A stretch of 64,000 nucleotides of DNA from assembly GCF_009939225.1 (NCBI RefSeq), contig NZ_JAACJR010000008.1, forward strand, positions 59,107-123,106, written 5' to 3'. Position numbers and translations under genes: made by a program. Positions within the stretch are counted from its first letter, which is position 1. Each line of letters starts with the position of its first letter. The notes beneath the pieces were generated by a model. The model ran no database searches, was not told the origin of the DNA, and saw only the letters and a list, made by a program, of their open reading frames with translations. Source of the DNA: Sediminibacterium soli (GTDB lineage: Bacteria > Bacteroidota > Bacteroidia > Chitinophagales > Chitinophagaceae). Below, one piece after another: positions 31,892 to 39,274 of this stretch.

Positions 31892-33147
31892 TTAAAGAAA
31901 ATATAAGCGATCACGATCGCGGAAATAACGCCGATCAGGTCGGCGATCATACCGGCCCAGATGGCATACCGTACTTTTTTAATACCCACACTGCCAAAAT
32001 ACAGCGCTACGATGTAGAAGGTTGTATCTGCACTGCCCTGGAAAGTGGAGGCCAGCTGCCCCACAAAACTATCCGCGCCATGCGTCTTGAAAATATCCAG
32101 CATCAGTCCCCTGGAACCACCCGCACTGAAAGGGCGCATGATTGCCACGGGCAGGGAAGGCACAAATTCGCCGCTGAAACCAAGCGAGGTAAAACACCAG
32201 GTGATGCCGTTGATGATCGCCTCCAGTGCACCGCTCTCACGGAATACACGGATGGCAACCAGCAGTCCCACCAGATAAGGCAGCACTTTGATCACCACTT
32301 CCCATCCCTGCTTTGCTCCTTCGATGAAGGCACTGAACACATCCACTTTTTTGCGCCATCCGCCAATGATAAATGCACACACAACGAATAGCAGGATCAT
32401 ATTACCCAGCACATTGCTGAATGTTTCCTTTGTGAGCAGGCTGGGTGTCGGTAGGTCTTTTTGCGAAGGCAGGCTGTGGATAAAACCGGCAAACAACAAT
32501 ATCGCGGTGATCATACCCAGCAGCCAGAGCACCAGCACCCTGTCGAAACGCAGACGCTGGTAAACACCCGTTACAATGATACTGGCTATCGTGGCGATGG
32601 TTGTTGCAATCATCAGCGGCACAAACACACTGGTTGGGTTGGTGCTTCCGCCGCTTGCCCTGTATGCGATGATGGATATGGGAATAAGCGTAAGCCCGCT
32701 TGTATGCAGCACCAGGAACATGATCTGCGAATTGCTCGCGGTGTCTTTCGACGGATTCAGTTCCTGCAGGCTGCCCATGGCCTTCAAACCAAAGGGCGTG
32801 GCTGCATTATCCAGTCCCAGCATATTGGCGCTGAAGTTCATGACCATCTGTCCCATCGCCGGGTGTTTCTCCGGCACTTCGGGGAAAAGGCGTTTCATAA
32901 ACGGACCCAGCAGCCGTGCAAGGAAATTGATGGCGCCTGCTTTTTCGCCGATATTCATCAGTCCCATGAAAAAGATCATCACACCCGCCAGCGGCAGCCC
33001 GATATCCATCACGGATGATTTGGATGCATCGAATATGCCTTCCACCAGTCGCTTGAATATTTCGTAATCCTGGAAGACAATGAGTTTGATCAGCGCGATG
33101 ATCAACCCGATCACAAAGAACAGTATCCAGACGTAATTGAGGGCCAT
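31888..33147 (-). CDS. SpmA-SpmB-like nucleoside recognition membrane protein (fusion)
   Basis: A 419-residue inner-membrane protein made of two nucleoside-recognition (Gate) domains, equivalent to spore maturation proteins SpmA and SpmB joined in one chain, the usual form in non-sporulating Bacteroidota. First half: G-I-F-D-A-S-K-S-S-V-M-D-I-G-L-P-L-A-G, N-F-S-A-N-M-L-G-L-D-N-A-A-T-P-F-G-L-K-A-M. Second half: F-I-E-G-A-K-Q-G-W-E-V, M-R-P-F-S-A-G-G-S-R-G, T-F-Q-G-S-A-D-T-T-F-Y. Substrate unknown. It overlaps the cupin gene by 4 nt and lies 95 nt behind the kinase gene. Confidence 0.9.
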   Translation of the reverse strand: MALNYVWILFFVIGLIIALIKLIVFQDYEIFKRLVEGIFDASKSSVMDIGLPLAGVMIFFMGLMNIGEKAGAINFLARLLGPFMKRLFPEVPEKHPAMGQMVMNFSANMLGLDNAATPFGLKAMGSLQELNPSKDTASNSQIMFLVLHTSGLTLIPISIIAYRASGGSTNPTSVFVPLMIATTIATIASIIVTGVYQRLRFDRVLVLWLLGMITAILLFAGFIHSLPSQKDLPTPSLLTKETFSNVLGNMILLFVVCAFIIGGWRKKVDVFSAFIEGAKQGWEVVIKVLPYLVGLLVAIRVFRESGALEAIINGITWCFTSLGFSGEFVPSLPVAIMRPFSAGGSRGLMLDIFKTHGADSFVGQLASTFQGSADTTFYIVALYFGSVGIKKVRYAIWAGMIADLIGVISAIVIAYIFFK

Positions 33148-33242
33148 AAGCGGGTATTATAGAGTGAAAATAGCGAAAGCCGCAGAATTGGGCAATTCAG
33201 GTGCTGTCCGCCTGTTCTTCGCAGCAAAAAACGGGCAGGGAT

Positions 33243-34289
33243 TTATACCGCGCTGCGCAGGGAAACTTCCATATCGGAGAGCTGATCCAGCAGTACCGCC
33301 TGGTTGCCGGCGCGCACCAGGTTCTGACCGGGGTAAGAGGACTGATAGTATACATCGTTGCTCAGGTAGTCTGCCAGGAAACGCAGCGCCTGCATATAGA
33401 TCATGAATTTGCCGGCATACAGGAAATAATGCTTTTCCGTAGCCGTGAGTTCATCGGCCATAACACTCAGGTAGCCTTCGGCGATGGCTTCATAGAAGGC
33501 GCGCCGCACTTCTATTTTTGCCGTATCCGCCTCTTCCTCGCTTACGGGGCACAGGTAGGTGCGCATCATATCGCCCACATCGCTGATAAAATAACCGGGC
33601 ATCACCGTATCGAGATCGATTACGCAGATGCCTTTGTTATGTGCATCGAATAACACGTTGCTGATCTTGGTATCGTGGTGGGTTACGCGCAGTCTGCAGG
33701 ACGGGTCTTTCTGAATCCGTTTGTAGTCATCCACGATATGGCTGTTGCTGCGCAGCTGCCTGATCATGGATGCGGTTTCTTTAACGCGCTCCTGGTTACC
33801 CAGCCGCACCGCCCGTTCAAATTGCTGATACCGCAGCCCGAGATCGTGAAATGCAGGAATGGTGGCCACCAGCCGGCTGCTGTCGAAGTCCCTTAGCACC
33901 GCCGTGAATTGGCCGAACTGCCGCGCGGCTTCATAGGCTTCTTCCGGCGCCTGTACAATGTTCTTGCTATGCGATCCTTTGACAAAGGGAAACACCCGAA
34001 AATAGCCCTGCACCGGGTCGTGCACCATCGATCTTCCATCCGGTGTGGCAATGGGCGCGGCGAAAAAATAATCCGGGCACGCGTTTTCCAGATGCTGTGC
34101 GATAAGCGCAATATTATTGTCAATATCCTCCGGGTGGCGGAACACTTCCTGGTTGATCTTCTGAACGATAAAAGACGTTTCGCCCTTCACCAGTTTCCAG
34201 GTGGTATTGATCAGCCCCTCCTGCAAAGGGATGACGAGGGGCGCCGGTTCACCGGCAAGACCATATTGCTGCAGTATCGACTCAAGCAT
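33243..34289 (-). CDS. nahK: N-acetylhexosamine 1-kinase-like phosphotransferase
   Basis: A 348-residue cytoplasmic kinase of the aminoglycoside phosphotransferase/choline kinase fold. Motifs: G-L-I-N-T-T-W (nucleotide loop, 25-31), R-V-T-H-H-D-T-K-I-S-N-V-L-F-D (Brenner motif with catalytic Asp), V-I-D-L-D-T-V-M-P-G (metal-binding Asp), and Q-A-L-R-F-L-A-D-Y-L-S-N-D. The last three are the pattern I know from bifidobacterial NahK, which makes GlcNAc/GalNAc 1-phosphate. It lies 11 nt behind a GH109 gene whose family releases GalNAc, which makes HexNAc the likely substrate. The symbol is by resemblance; homoserine kinase-like use cannot be excluded. Confidence 0.75.
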   Translation of the reverse strand: MLESILQQYGLAGEPAPLVIPLQEGLINTTWKLVKGETSFIVQKINQEVFRHPEDIDNNIALIAQHLENACPDYFFAAPIATPDGRSMVHDPVQGYFRVFPFVKGSHSKNIVQAPEEAYEAARQFGQFTAVLRDFDSSRLVATIPAFHDLGLRYQQFERAVRLGNQERVKETASMIRQLRSNSHIVDDYKRIQKDPSCRLRVTHHDTKISNVLFDAHNKGICVIDLDTVMPGYFISDVGDMMRTYLCPVSEEEADTAKIEVRRAFYEAIAEGYLSVMADELTATEKHYFLYAGKFMIYMQALRFLADYLSNDVYYQSSYPGQNLVRAGNQAVLLDQLSDMEVSLRSAV

Positions 34290-34300
34290 GGAGAAATACC

Positions 34301-35659
34301 TTAAAAATCATCGTTCAGTGCAAACACGGGTTTACGGTACATCCACTGGCCGCCGGTGAAATCGGGGAAGTCAACGGTTTCGTTACCCAGTTCGATCGAC
34401 TGCTCGCTCAGCGGGGTGATCGCACTCCATGCGGCAGCATCATACACATCCATCGGTGTGGGCAGTTTGCGTTTGATGGATTCCACCAGTGCGTGCACTA
34501 CGAAGAAGTCCATACCGCCATGACCCGCGCCCTGCGCATCCTGTCCGTATTTTTTCCATAACGGGTGATCGTATTCATCCAGCCATTTCCTGGCCTCATC
34601 CCACTGGTGGGCTTTGGCTGATTTGCCCTCGATATAGATACCCTTGTTCACATCCATCCACAAGCCATTGGTGCCCTGTACGCGGAAACCGAGTGAATAC
34701 GGTCTTGGCAGGTTGGTATCGTGCTGCAGCAAAATGGTTTCGCCGTTGGCGCAACGTATCGAAGTGGTTACCACATCGCCCAGTTTGAATGCCACACCGG
34801 CATTGGGATGGGTGGGTCCGCATGCCTTAACGATATGATTATGCAGCCCTCTTGCCTTGGAAGAAAAGGAACAGAGATTCAGGAAACGGTTGCCGCGGTT
34901 GATATTGATGTAATTCGCCACCGGCCCTATTCCATGTGTGGGATACAGATCGCCATTACGGTAAACAGAGTGGTTGGTGCGCCAGTGCGCTTCTGAAAAT
35001 CCTTTCTCGCCAAATTCGCAGCCATGGCCGTATGCATTCACGCCATCGTTGAATTTCACTTCGCGCAGGTCGTGCTGGTAGCCTCCCTGCAGGTGAATGA
35101 GTTCGCCGAACAGTCCCTGCCGCACCATATTCAGCACGGCCATCACATCGCGGCGATAGCAGACATTCTCCATCATCATCACATGTGCATTGTTTTTTTC
35201 CGCCGCATGTACCACATCCCAGTGGTCCTGGAGGGTAATGCCCAGTATCACTTCGGTGCCGATGTATTTAACACCCGCGTCCAGCGCGCCCATGATCATG
35301 GGCTTATGCCATTCCCAGGGTGTGGCTATGATGATGCCGTCCAGCTTTTTTTTCTCCAGCATTTTCTTCCATGCATATTCACTGCCGGTGAATACCTCCG
35401 GCATTTTCCTGCCGCTTTTATCGATGATGGTCTTTGCCGATGCCAGCATACGGTCATCGATATCACAGACAGCAACAAGGTCCACATCGTTCCTTCTCAA
35501 TACCAGGTCCAGGTGGTTCTGGCCGCGCAGGCCAACGCCTATGATGGCCATCCGTACTTTGTCATCGGCTTTTTTACCGGCTGCCAGCAGTTCGGAAGAA
35601 CTGAGCGCCAGTCCCGCCGCTGCGATACCTGTGGTTGCTAAGAATTCTTTGCGTTTCAT
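34301..35659 (-). CDS. GH109 alpha-N-acetylgalactosaminidase-type Gfo/Idh/MocA protein
   Basis: A 452-residue NAD+-dependent glycosidase that would remove terminal alpha-GalNAc by an oxidation-elimination mechanism. The N-terminus looks like a Tat signal (K-R-K-E-F-L-A-T-T-G). A Rossmann domain (36-165) shows I-I-G-V-G-L-R-G and A-V-C-D-I-D; then come GH109 signatures: L-Q-G-G-Y-Q-H-D-L-R (190s), H-S-V-Y-R-N-G-D-L-Y-P-T-H-G-I-G-P-V-A (catalytic Tyr/His region), L-L-Q-H-D-T-N-L-P-R-P-Y-S-L-G-F and G-A-G-H-G-G-M-D-F-F-V. It is flanked at 9 and 11 nt by the DUF3472 and kinase genes, so it is mid-operon behind a LacI gene. Confidence 0.85.
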   Translation of the reverse strand: MKRKEFLATTGIAAAGLALSSSELLAAGKKADDKVRMAIIGVGLRGQNHLDLVLRRNDVDLVAVCDIDDRMLASAKTIIDKSGRKMPEVFTGSEYAWKKMLEKKKLDGIIIATPWEWHKPMIMGALDAGVKYIGTEVILGITLQDHWDVVHAAEKNNAHVMMMENVCYRRDVMAVLNMVRQGLFGELIHLQGGYQHDLREVKFNDGVNAYGHGCEFGEKGFSEAHWRTNHSVYRNGDLYPTHGIGPVANYININRGNRFLNLCSFSSKARGLHNHIVKACGPTHPNAGVAFKLGDVVTTSIRCANGETILLQHDTNLPRPYSLGFRVQGTNGLWMDVNKGIYIEGKSAKAHQWDEARKWLDEYDHPLWKKYGQDAQGAGHGGMDFFVVHALVESIKRKLPTPMDVYDAAAWSAITPLSEQSIELGNETVDFPDFTGGQWMYRKPVFALNDDF

Positions 35660-35668
35660 ATGGTTTGG

Positions 35669-36979
35669 TTATGGATGTAACAAGGTGTTCAGTTTTCCGA
35701 GATCGATATCCGGCATCGTATCCGTTCTTACAACGGTCACCGGCTGGCGCAATACCGCCGTTTCATTAAAAAAACCGCCGTTGGCAAGGTAATACCTGCC
35801 GTTGCTTAGGCCTCCGCCGTAATCCATCCTGTATTTTTTACCGGCCGTGGCGTCGGCGGTCAGGTACATGGTCCGCAATGGCTGCCAGTCGCTGTTCCTG
35901 GGCTTCACCCATTGGTTATGGTAATAAGCCCTGCGTGTAAGGTTGCCGGTTTCGGGAATGAAATTTTCGAGAAAGGAATGCAGTCTTTTCAGCCAGGTAT
36001 TGGTTGCCGGTCTGATAAAGCTGGCTATCAGCAGCCATTCTTTTTTGTCCGGGTCCTGAAAATAGGCCGTGTATTGGGTGCGGTTGTCCGGCAAAGGTGT
36101 TCCGTGTAAAAGAAAGCCATACCGCTGCCCTGCTTTCCAGGGATATACCAGGTGCGAATGCCCGCCCGAACCTTCGTTGCCGAATTCGTTGGCGGTTACC
36201 CTGCGGCCTTTCTTTACCAGTACGATCTTCTGGTCTTCGGGAATTTCCTTGGGGTTATCGGTCCTGAACGAACTCCATACGGAAAAGATGATACGTCTTT
36301 CCCTTTCAGAATTTACCTGCATGCCAAAATAACCCTCCGCAAAACCATCGGCCATAAAATAGGAGCCGATCACATCGTTGCCGGCGGGCACGGTAATCTC
36401 GTTATAGAACCATTCGATATCGCTGATACCGGAAATATCGTAATTGATGTGCACCGAAGGCCCTCTTCTTCCCCAATAGAAATAGTTACCCTCGTTATTC
36501 CTGACGAAGGCGGTATTGCTGTCAACCGCGGATCCGCTGATATAAAATTCTTTCACCTCGGCATATACGCCACCCGTTTTGCCCAGCCCCTGCGCGGAAA
36601 TCATAACATAGCCAGGTGCGGCTATATCCCATTCGCCGATATCGTACCGGTGCATACCGGCCTTGTCTGCTTTTACCGCATTTGTTTTGCCGTTGATGGT
36701 AAAAGCGATGCTGCTTTCGCCCGCGGGAACCGAGAGCAGTACGGCCAGCCGCAGGCTGCCCGGTTTTGCCGGTCTTAGGTAGGTGTTCCAGACGGCGGCC
36801 GCTGTTTGCCAGTTGCGCCATCCCTCGTTCGTCACTTTTTCTTTGGCCCGCGCAGACAAACCCGTTACCCAGGAATTTCCTCCCGCCGGCACCACCGTTT
36901 CCTGTGCCTGCAAACAGGTGCAGGAAAATACCGCTGCCAGCAGGCAGGCAATCGTTGCTATCGTTACGCGTTGTTTCAT
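35669..36979 (-). CDS. DUF5077/DUF3472 domain secreted protein
   Basis: A 436-residue secreted protein. After a signal peptide (ends C-L-Q-A-Q near 23) is an N-terminal DUF5077-like beta domain (V-P-A-G-G-N-S-W..., N-W-Q-T-A-A-A-V-W-N-T-Y-L-R-P, Y-D-I-G-E-W) and then a DUF3472 domain (W-F-Y-N-E-I-T-V-P, S-Y-F-M-A-D-G-F-A-E-G-Y-F-G-M-Q-V-N, S-F-L-E-N-F-I-P-E-T-G, R-A-Y-Y-H-N-Q-W). Both occur in glycan-degrading loci and are probably carbohydrate-binding or catalytic; the activity is unknown. I use the ATG at 36979, where the signal peptide begins, rather than a start five codons upstream. First structural gene behind LacI. Confidence 0.82.
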   Translation of the reverse strand: MKQRVTIATIACLLAAVFSCTCLQAQETVVPAGGNSWVTGLSARAKEKVTNEGWRNWQTAAAVWNTYLRPAKPGSLRLAVLLSVPAGESSIAFTINGKTNAVKADKAGMHRYDIGEWDIAAPGYVMISAQGLGKTGGVYAEVKEFYISGSAVDSNTAFVRNNEGNYFYWGRRGPSVHINYDISGISDIEWFYNEITVPAGNDVIGSYFMADGFAEGYFGMQVNSERERRIIFSVWSSFRTDNPKEIPEDQKIVLVKKGRRVTANEFGNEGSGGHSHLVYPWKAGQRYGFLLHGTPLPDNRTQYTAYFQDPDKKEWLLIASFIRPATNTWLKRLHSFLENFIPETGNLTRRAYYHNQWVKPRNSDWQPLRTMYLTADATAGKKYRMDYGGGLSNGRYYLANGGFFNETAVLRQPVTVVRTDTMPDIDLGKLNTLLHP

Positions 36980-37006
36980 GCTGTTTCCAACCACCGGCCG
37001 AAAATA

Positions 37007-37031
37007 GCATGCTTATTTGTTTTTTGCATGC
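37007..37031. promoter_or_regulatory. Two GCATGC sites, possible LacI-family operator
   Basis: GCATGC occurs at 37007-37012 and 37026-37031, 19 nt apart, in the gap between the LacI gene and the DUF3472-GH109-kinase operon, with T- or A-rich flanks. A TATTTTCG (-7-like) overlaps the site nearer the operon on the reverse strand. Confidence 0.3.
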
Positions 37032-37049
37032 GCAGTCGGTTGCACAGGC

Positions 37050-38081
37050 TCAGCGCGGCTGGTACTGGTTGATTACAAGCGTGGGCAGTATTTCTTCGGA
37101 GAGGAACACAGCTTCCTGTGTTTCGGCGTTTTTTTCGTTCATAAGCCGTATGATCATCTTCATGGCTTTTTCGCCCTGTGCGTAGGGGTATTGTTCAAGC
37201 GATGCCAGTGGCGGGTTGGCTGTATAGGCGGTGATGGGCAGGTTGGCATAACTCACAAAAATGATATCGCGGTTCACTTTGATATGCTGTTTGTCTGCAT
37301 ACTGCACCGCATCCATATGCACATAATCGTTGAAGGTGATAATGGCGTTGGGCGGCTGTTTCAGTGCGAGTAATTTGGCTACCGCATCCTGGGTGCTTTC
37401 CTTGGTGAGATCGGTGTTTTCCACCAGCTGCATATCCACTTTCAGTTTCTGGCGTGAAATGCCTTCGATGTAGCCGTTCAGCCTGTCCCTGCTGGCCGCA
37501 ATTTTATCCGGTCCGTTGATAAAGGCGATCCGCCTGTATCCCTGGTTAAACAGCCAGCCCACCATTTCGATGGTACCCTGGTATACATTGCAGTATACCC
37601 GGTTTGCTTTCTCCGAAAGAGGCACACGGTCAAAATACACAACAGGGATATCGTAATTATCCAGCGCTTCTATATGATCGTACCGCAAAGTGGTTTTAGA
37701 GGGAGAAATGATCAGTCCGTCAACCCTTTGCCTGCGCATGGCGTTAACCACTTCCTTTTCTTTCTCCACATCGTCATAGCTCTGCCCGAACAGTATGGTG
37801 TATTCGTGTTCCAGCGCCACCATCTCGATACCGCTGATCGCTTCCGAAAAAAATTCTTCGCGGATATAGGGCAGGATCACACCCACGACATGCGTTTTTT
37901 TCTGTTTGAAAAAAATCGCCTGCGCATTGGGTTCGTAGTTGAGTTCTTTGGCCAGTTGTTTTACCCGCTCTCTGGTGGCAGCTCCTATGCGCGGATGATC
38001 GCTCAGCGCCCGCGACACTGTTGACACCGATACATTGAGCCTCCGGGCAATCTCTTTAATGGTGGGTAACTTCTGGTTCAT
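37050..38081 (-). CDS. LacI family transcriptional regulator
   Basis: A 343-residue sugar-responsive repressor or activator. The N-terminal HTH shows T-I-K-E-I-A-R-R-L-N-V-S-V-S-T-V-S-R-A-L-S-D-H-P-R-I, followed by the hinge region and a periplasmic-binding-protein-like effector domain (V-V-G-V-I-L-P-Y, V-D-G-L-I-I-S-P-S, R-R-I-A-F-I-N-G-P, A-I-I-T-F-N-D-Y). It lies directly upstream of the DUF3472, GH109 and kinase genes on the same strand, with a 70-nt gap, and probably controls them in response to a hexosamine or glycan product (inference). Confidence 0.93.
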   Translation of the reverse strand: MNQKLPTIKEIARRLNVSVSTVSRALSDHPRIGAATRERVKQLAKELNYEPNAQAIFFKQKKTHVVGVILPYIREEFFSEAISGIEMVALEHEYTILFGQSYDDVEKEKEVVNAMRRQRVDGLIISPSKTTLRYDHIEALDNYDIPVVYFDRVPLSEKANRVYCNVYQGTIEMVGWLFNQGYRRIAFINGPDKIAASRDRLNGYIEGISRQKLKVDMQLVENTDLTKESTQDAVAKLLALKQPPNAIITFNDYVHMDAVQYADKQHIKVNRDIIFVSYANLPITAYTANPPLASLEQYPYAQGEKAMKMIIRLMNEKNAETQEAVFLSEEILPTLVINQYQPR

Positions 38082-38153
38082 GCCGGCACAAGGTAGGGAA
38101 TTCGGTTATAGCATTGCCCGTTGCAACTCAGCCTTCACCACTATGCAAGAGCG

Positions 38154-39269
38154 TTACGGTGCTGTATTTTTTTTCTTTTTTCTTCTGCCCCACCAGATCA
38201 GGAACCCGGTTACGGGCAGGCTGGCTGCGATCAGGCTGGCAAAGAATGCCAGGCATTTGGTTGCCAGGCCGCCTATCGCACCCACATGCACATCGTAGTT
38301 CATACGTACGATCTTGTCTGCCGCAGAAGTGTTTTCAAAACGGCCATAGATATGGTCAACGGTGATCTCCTTCAGCGAATACCGGTCAAAATAGCGGTAA
38401 TCGGTTTTCCAGTACGTGCCGGGGTTTGGATTGGCCGCGCCCTCGATGGAGGCACTGTCGCTTTGCGGATAATGGATCTCTATCAAGCCGGCTCCGGGAT
38501 ACAATGCCAGCATTTTTCCGTACACCGCGTCCACAGCGGGTATACTGCTGTCTGCCACCGGTATTTTCCGGGAGAGCGCTTCATAATAGGTTTTCATGGT
38601 CTTACCGCCCGATGTGCCATAATACATGGCTTTTGCAAACCACTGGAAGCCCATGACCAGGCCGGTGATCGCGATAAAGATGGATACCCACGACATATAA
38701 AACCCGAGCACATTGTGCAGGTCATAGTTCTTCCTGCGCCAGCGTACAGTCCATTTGATCGAAAAACGCTGCCTGCGGGCGGCTTTGTTCTTTGGCCACC
38801 AGAGAATAATGCCGGTAACCATCATCACAAAAAATACCAGGGTGGCCGTGGCAACGATCGGTTGCCCTATCGAAACGGGCAGCCATAAATTATAATGTCC
38901 CGCAATAACGATCCGGAAAAAATCACGGCTCATATCCACTGTCCGCTGTACCGCACCGGTATAGGGGTTGATATAAACGATATGGAAATAACCCTCGCCG
39001 TAAAAAAATACCTGCGCCGCTTTTCCCTCCTGGTAGTTTACGCTGTGCGGGTGTTTGCCGGGAACTTCTTTTTCGGCGATGGGTTTGATAACCGACGGCG
39101 GAAGCAGTTTCTCTCCTTTTTCCTTTACATACTGGTAGGGTTTGGTAACCGACTCTATCTCCAGTTGAAAAGCCAGTATGCAGCCTGTGATACCCAGGAA
39201 TAAAACAACCAGCCCGGACGAAAGTCCGAGCCAGAGGTGTATCAAACCGATGATCTTTTTTAACCGCAT
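38154..39269 (-). CDS. PepSY-associated membrane protein
   Basis: A 371-residue inner-membrane protein of the PepSY_TM family (like PiuB/FoxB), often involved in releasing or reducing iron from siderophores. Four spans: 10-30 (G-L-I-H-L-W-L-G-L-S-S-G-L), about 137-160, 185-210 (H-N-V-L-G-F-Y-M-S-W) and 345-365; conserved His residues in spans 1 and 3 are potential heme ligands. The chain ends in a Lys-rich tail. Its start is 5 nt behind the stop of the siderophore receptor, so the two are one operon. Confidence 0.88.
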   Translation of the reverse strand: MRLKKIIGLIHLWLGLSSGLVVLFLGITGCILAFQLEIESVTKPYQYVKEKGEKLLPPSVIKPIAEKEVPGKHPHSVNYQEGKAAQVFFYGEGYFHIVYINPYTGAVQRTVDMSRDFFRIVIAGHYNLWLPVSIGQPIVATATLVFFVMMVTGIILWWPKNKAARRQRFSIKWTVRWRRKNYDLHNVLGFYMSWVSIFIAITGLVMGFQWFAKAMYYGTSGGKTMKTYYEALSRKIPVADSSIPAVDAVYGKMLALYPGAGLIEIHYPQSDSASIEGAANPNPGTYWKTDYRYFDRYSLKEITVDHIYGRFENTSAADKIVRMNYDVHVGAIGGLATKCLAFFASLIAASLPVTGFLIWWGRRKKKKNTAP

Positions 39270-39274
39270 AAGGT

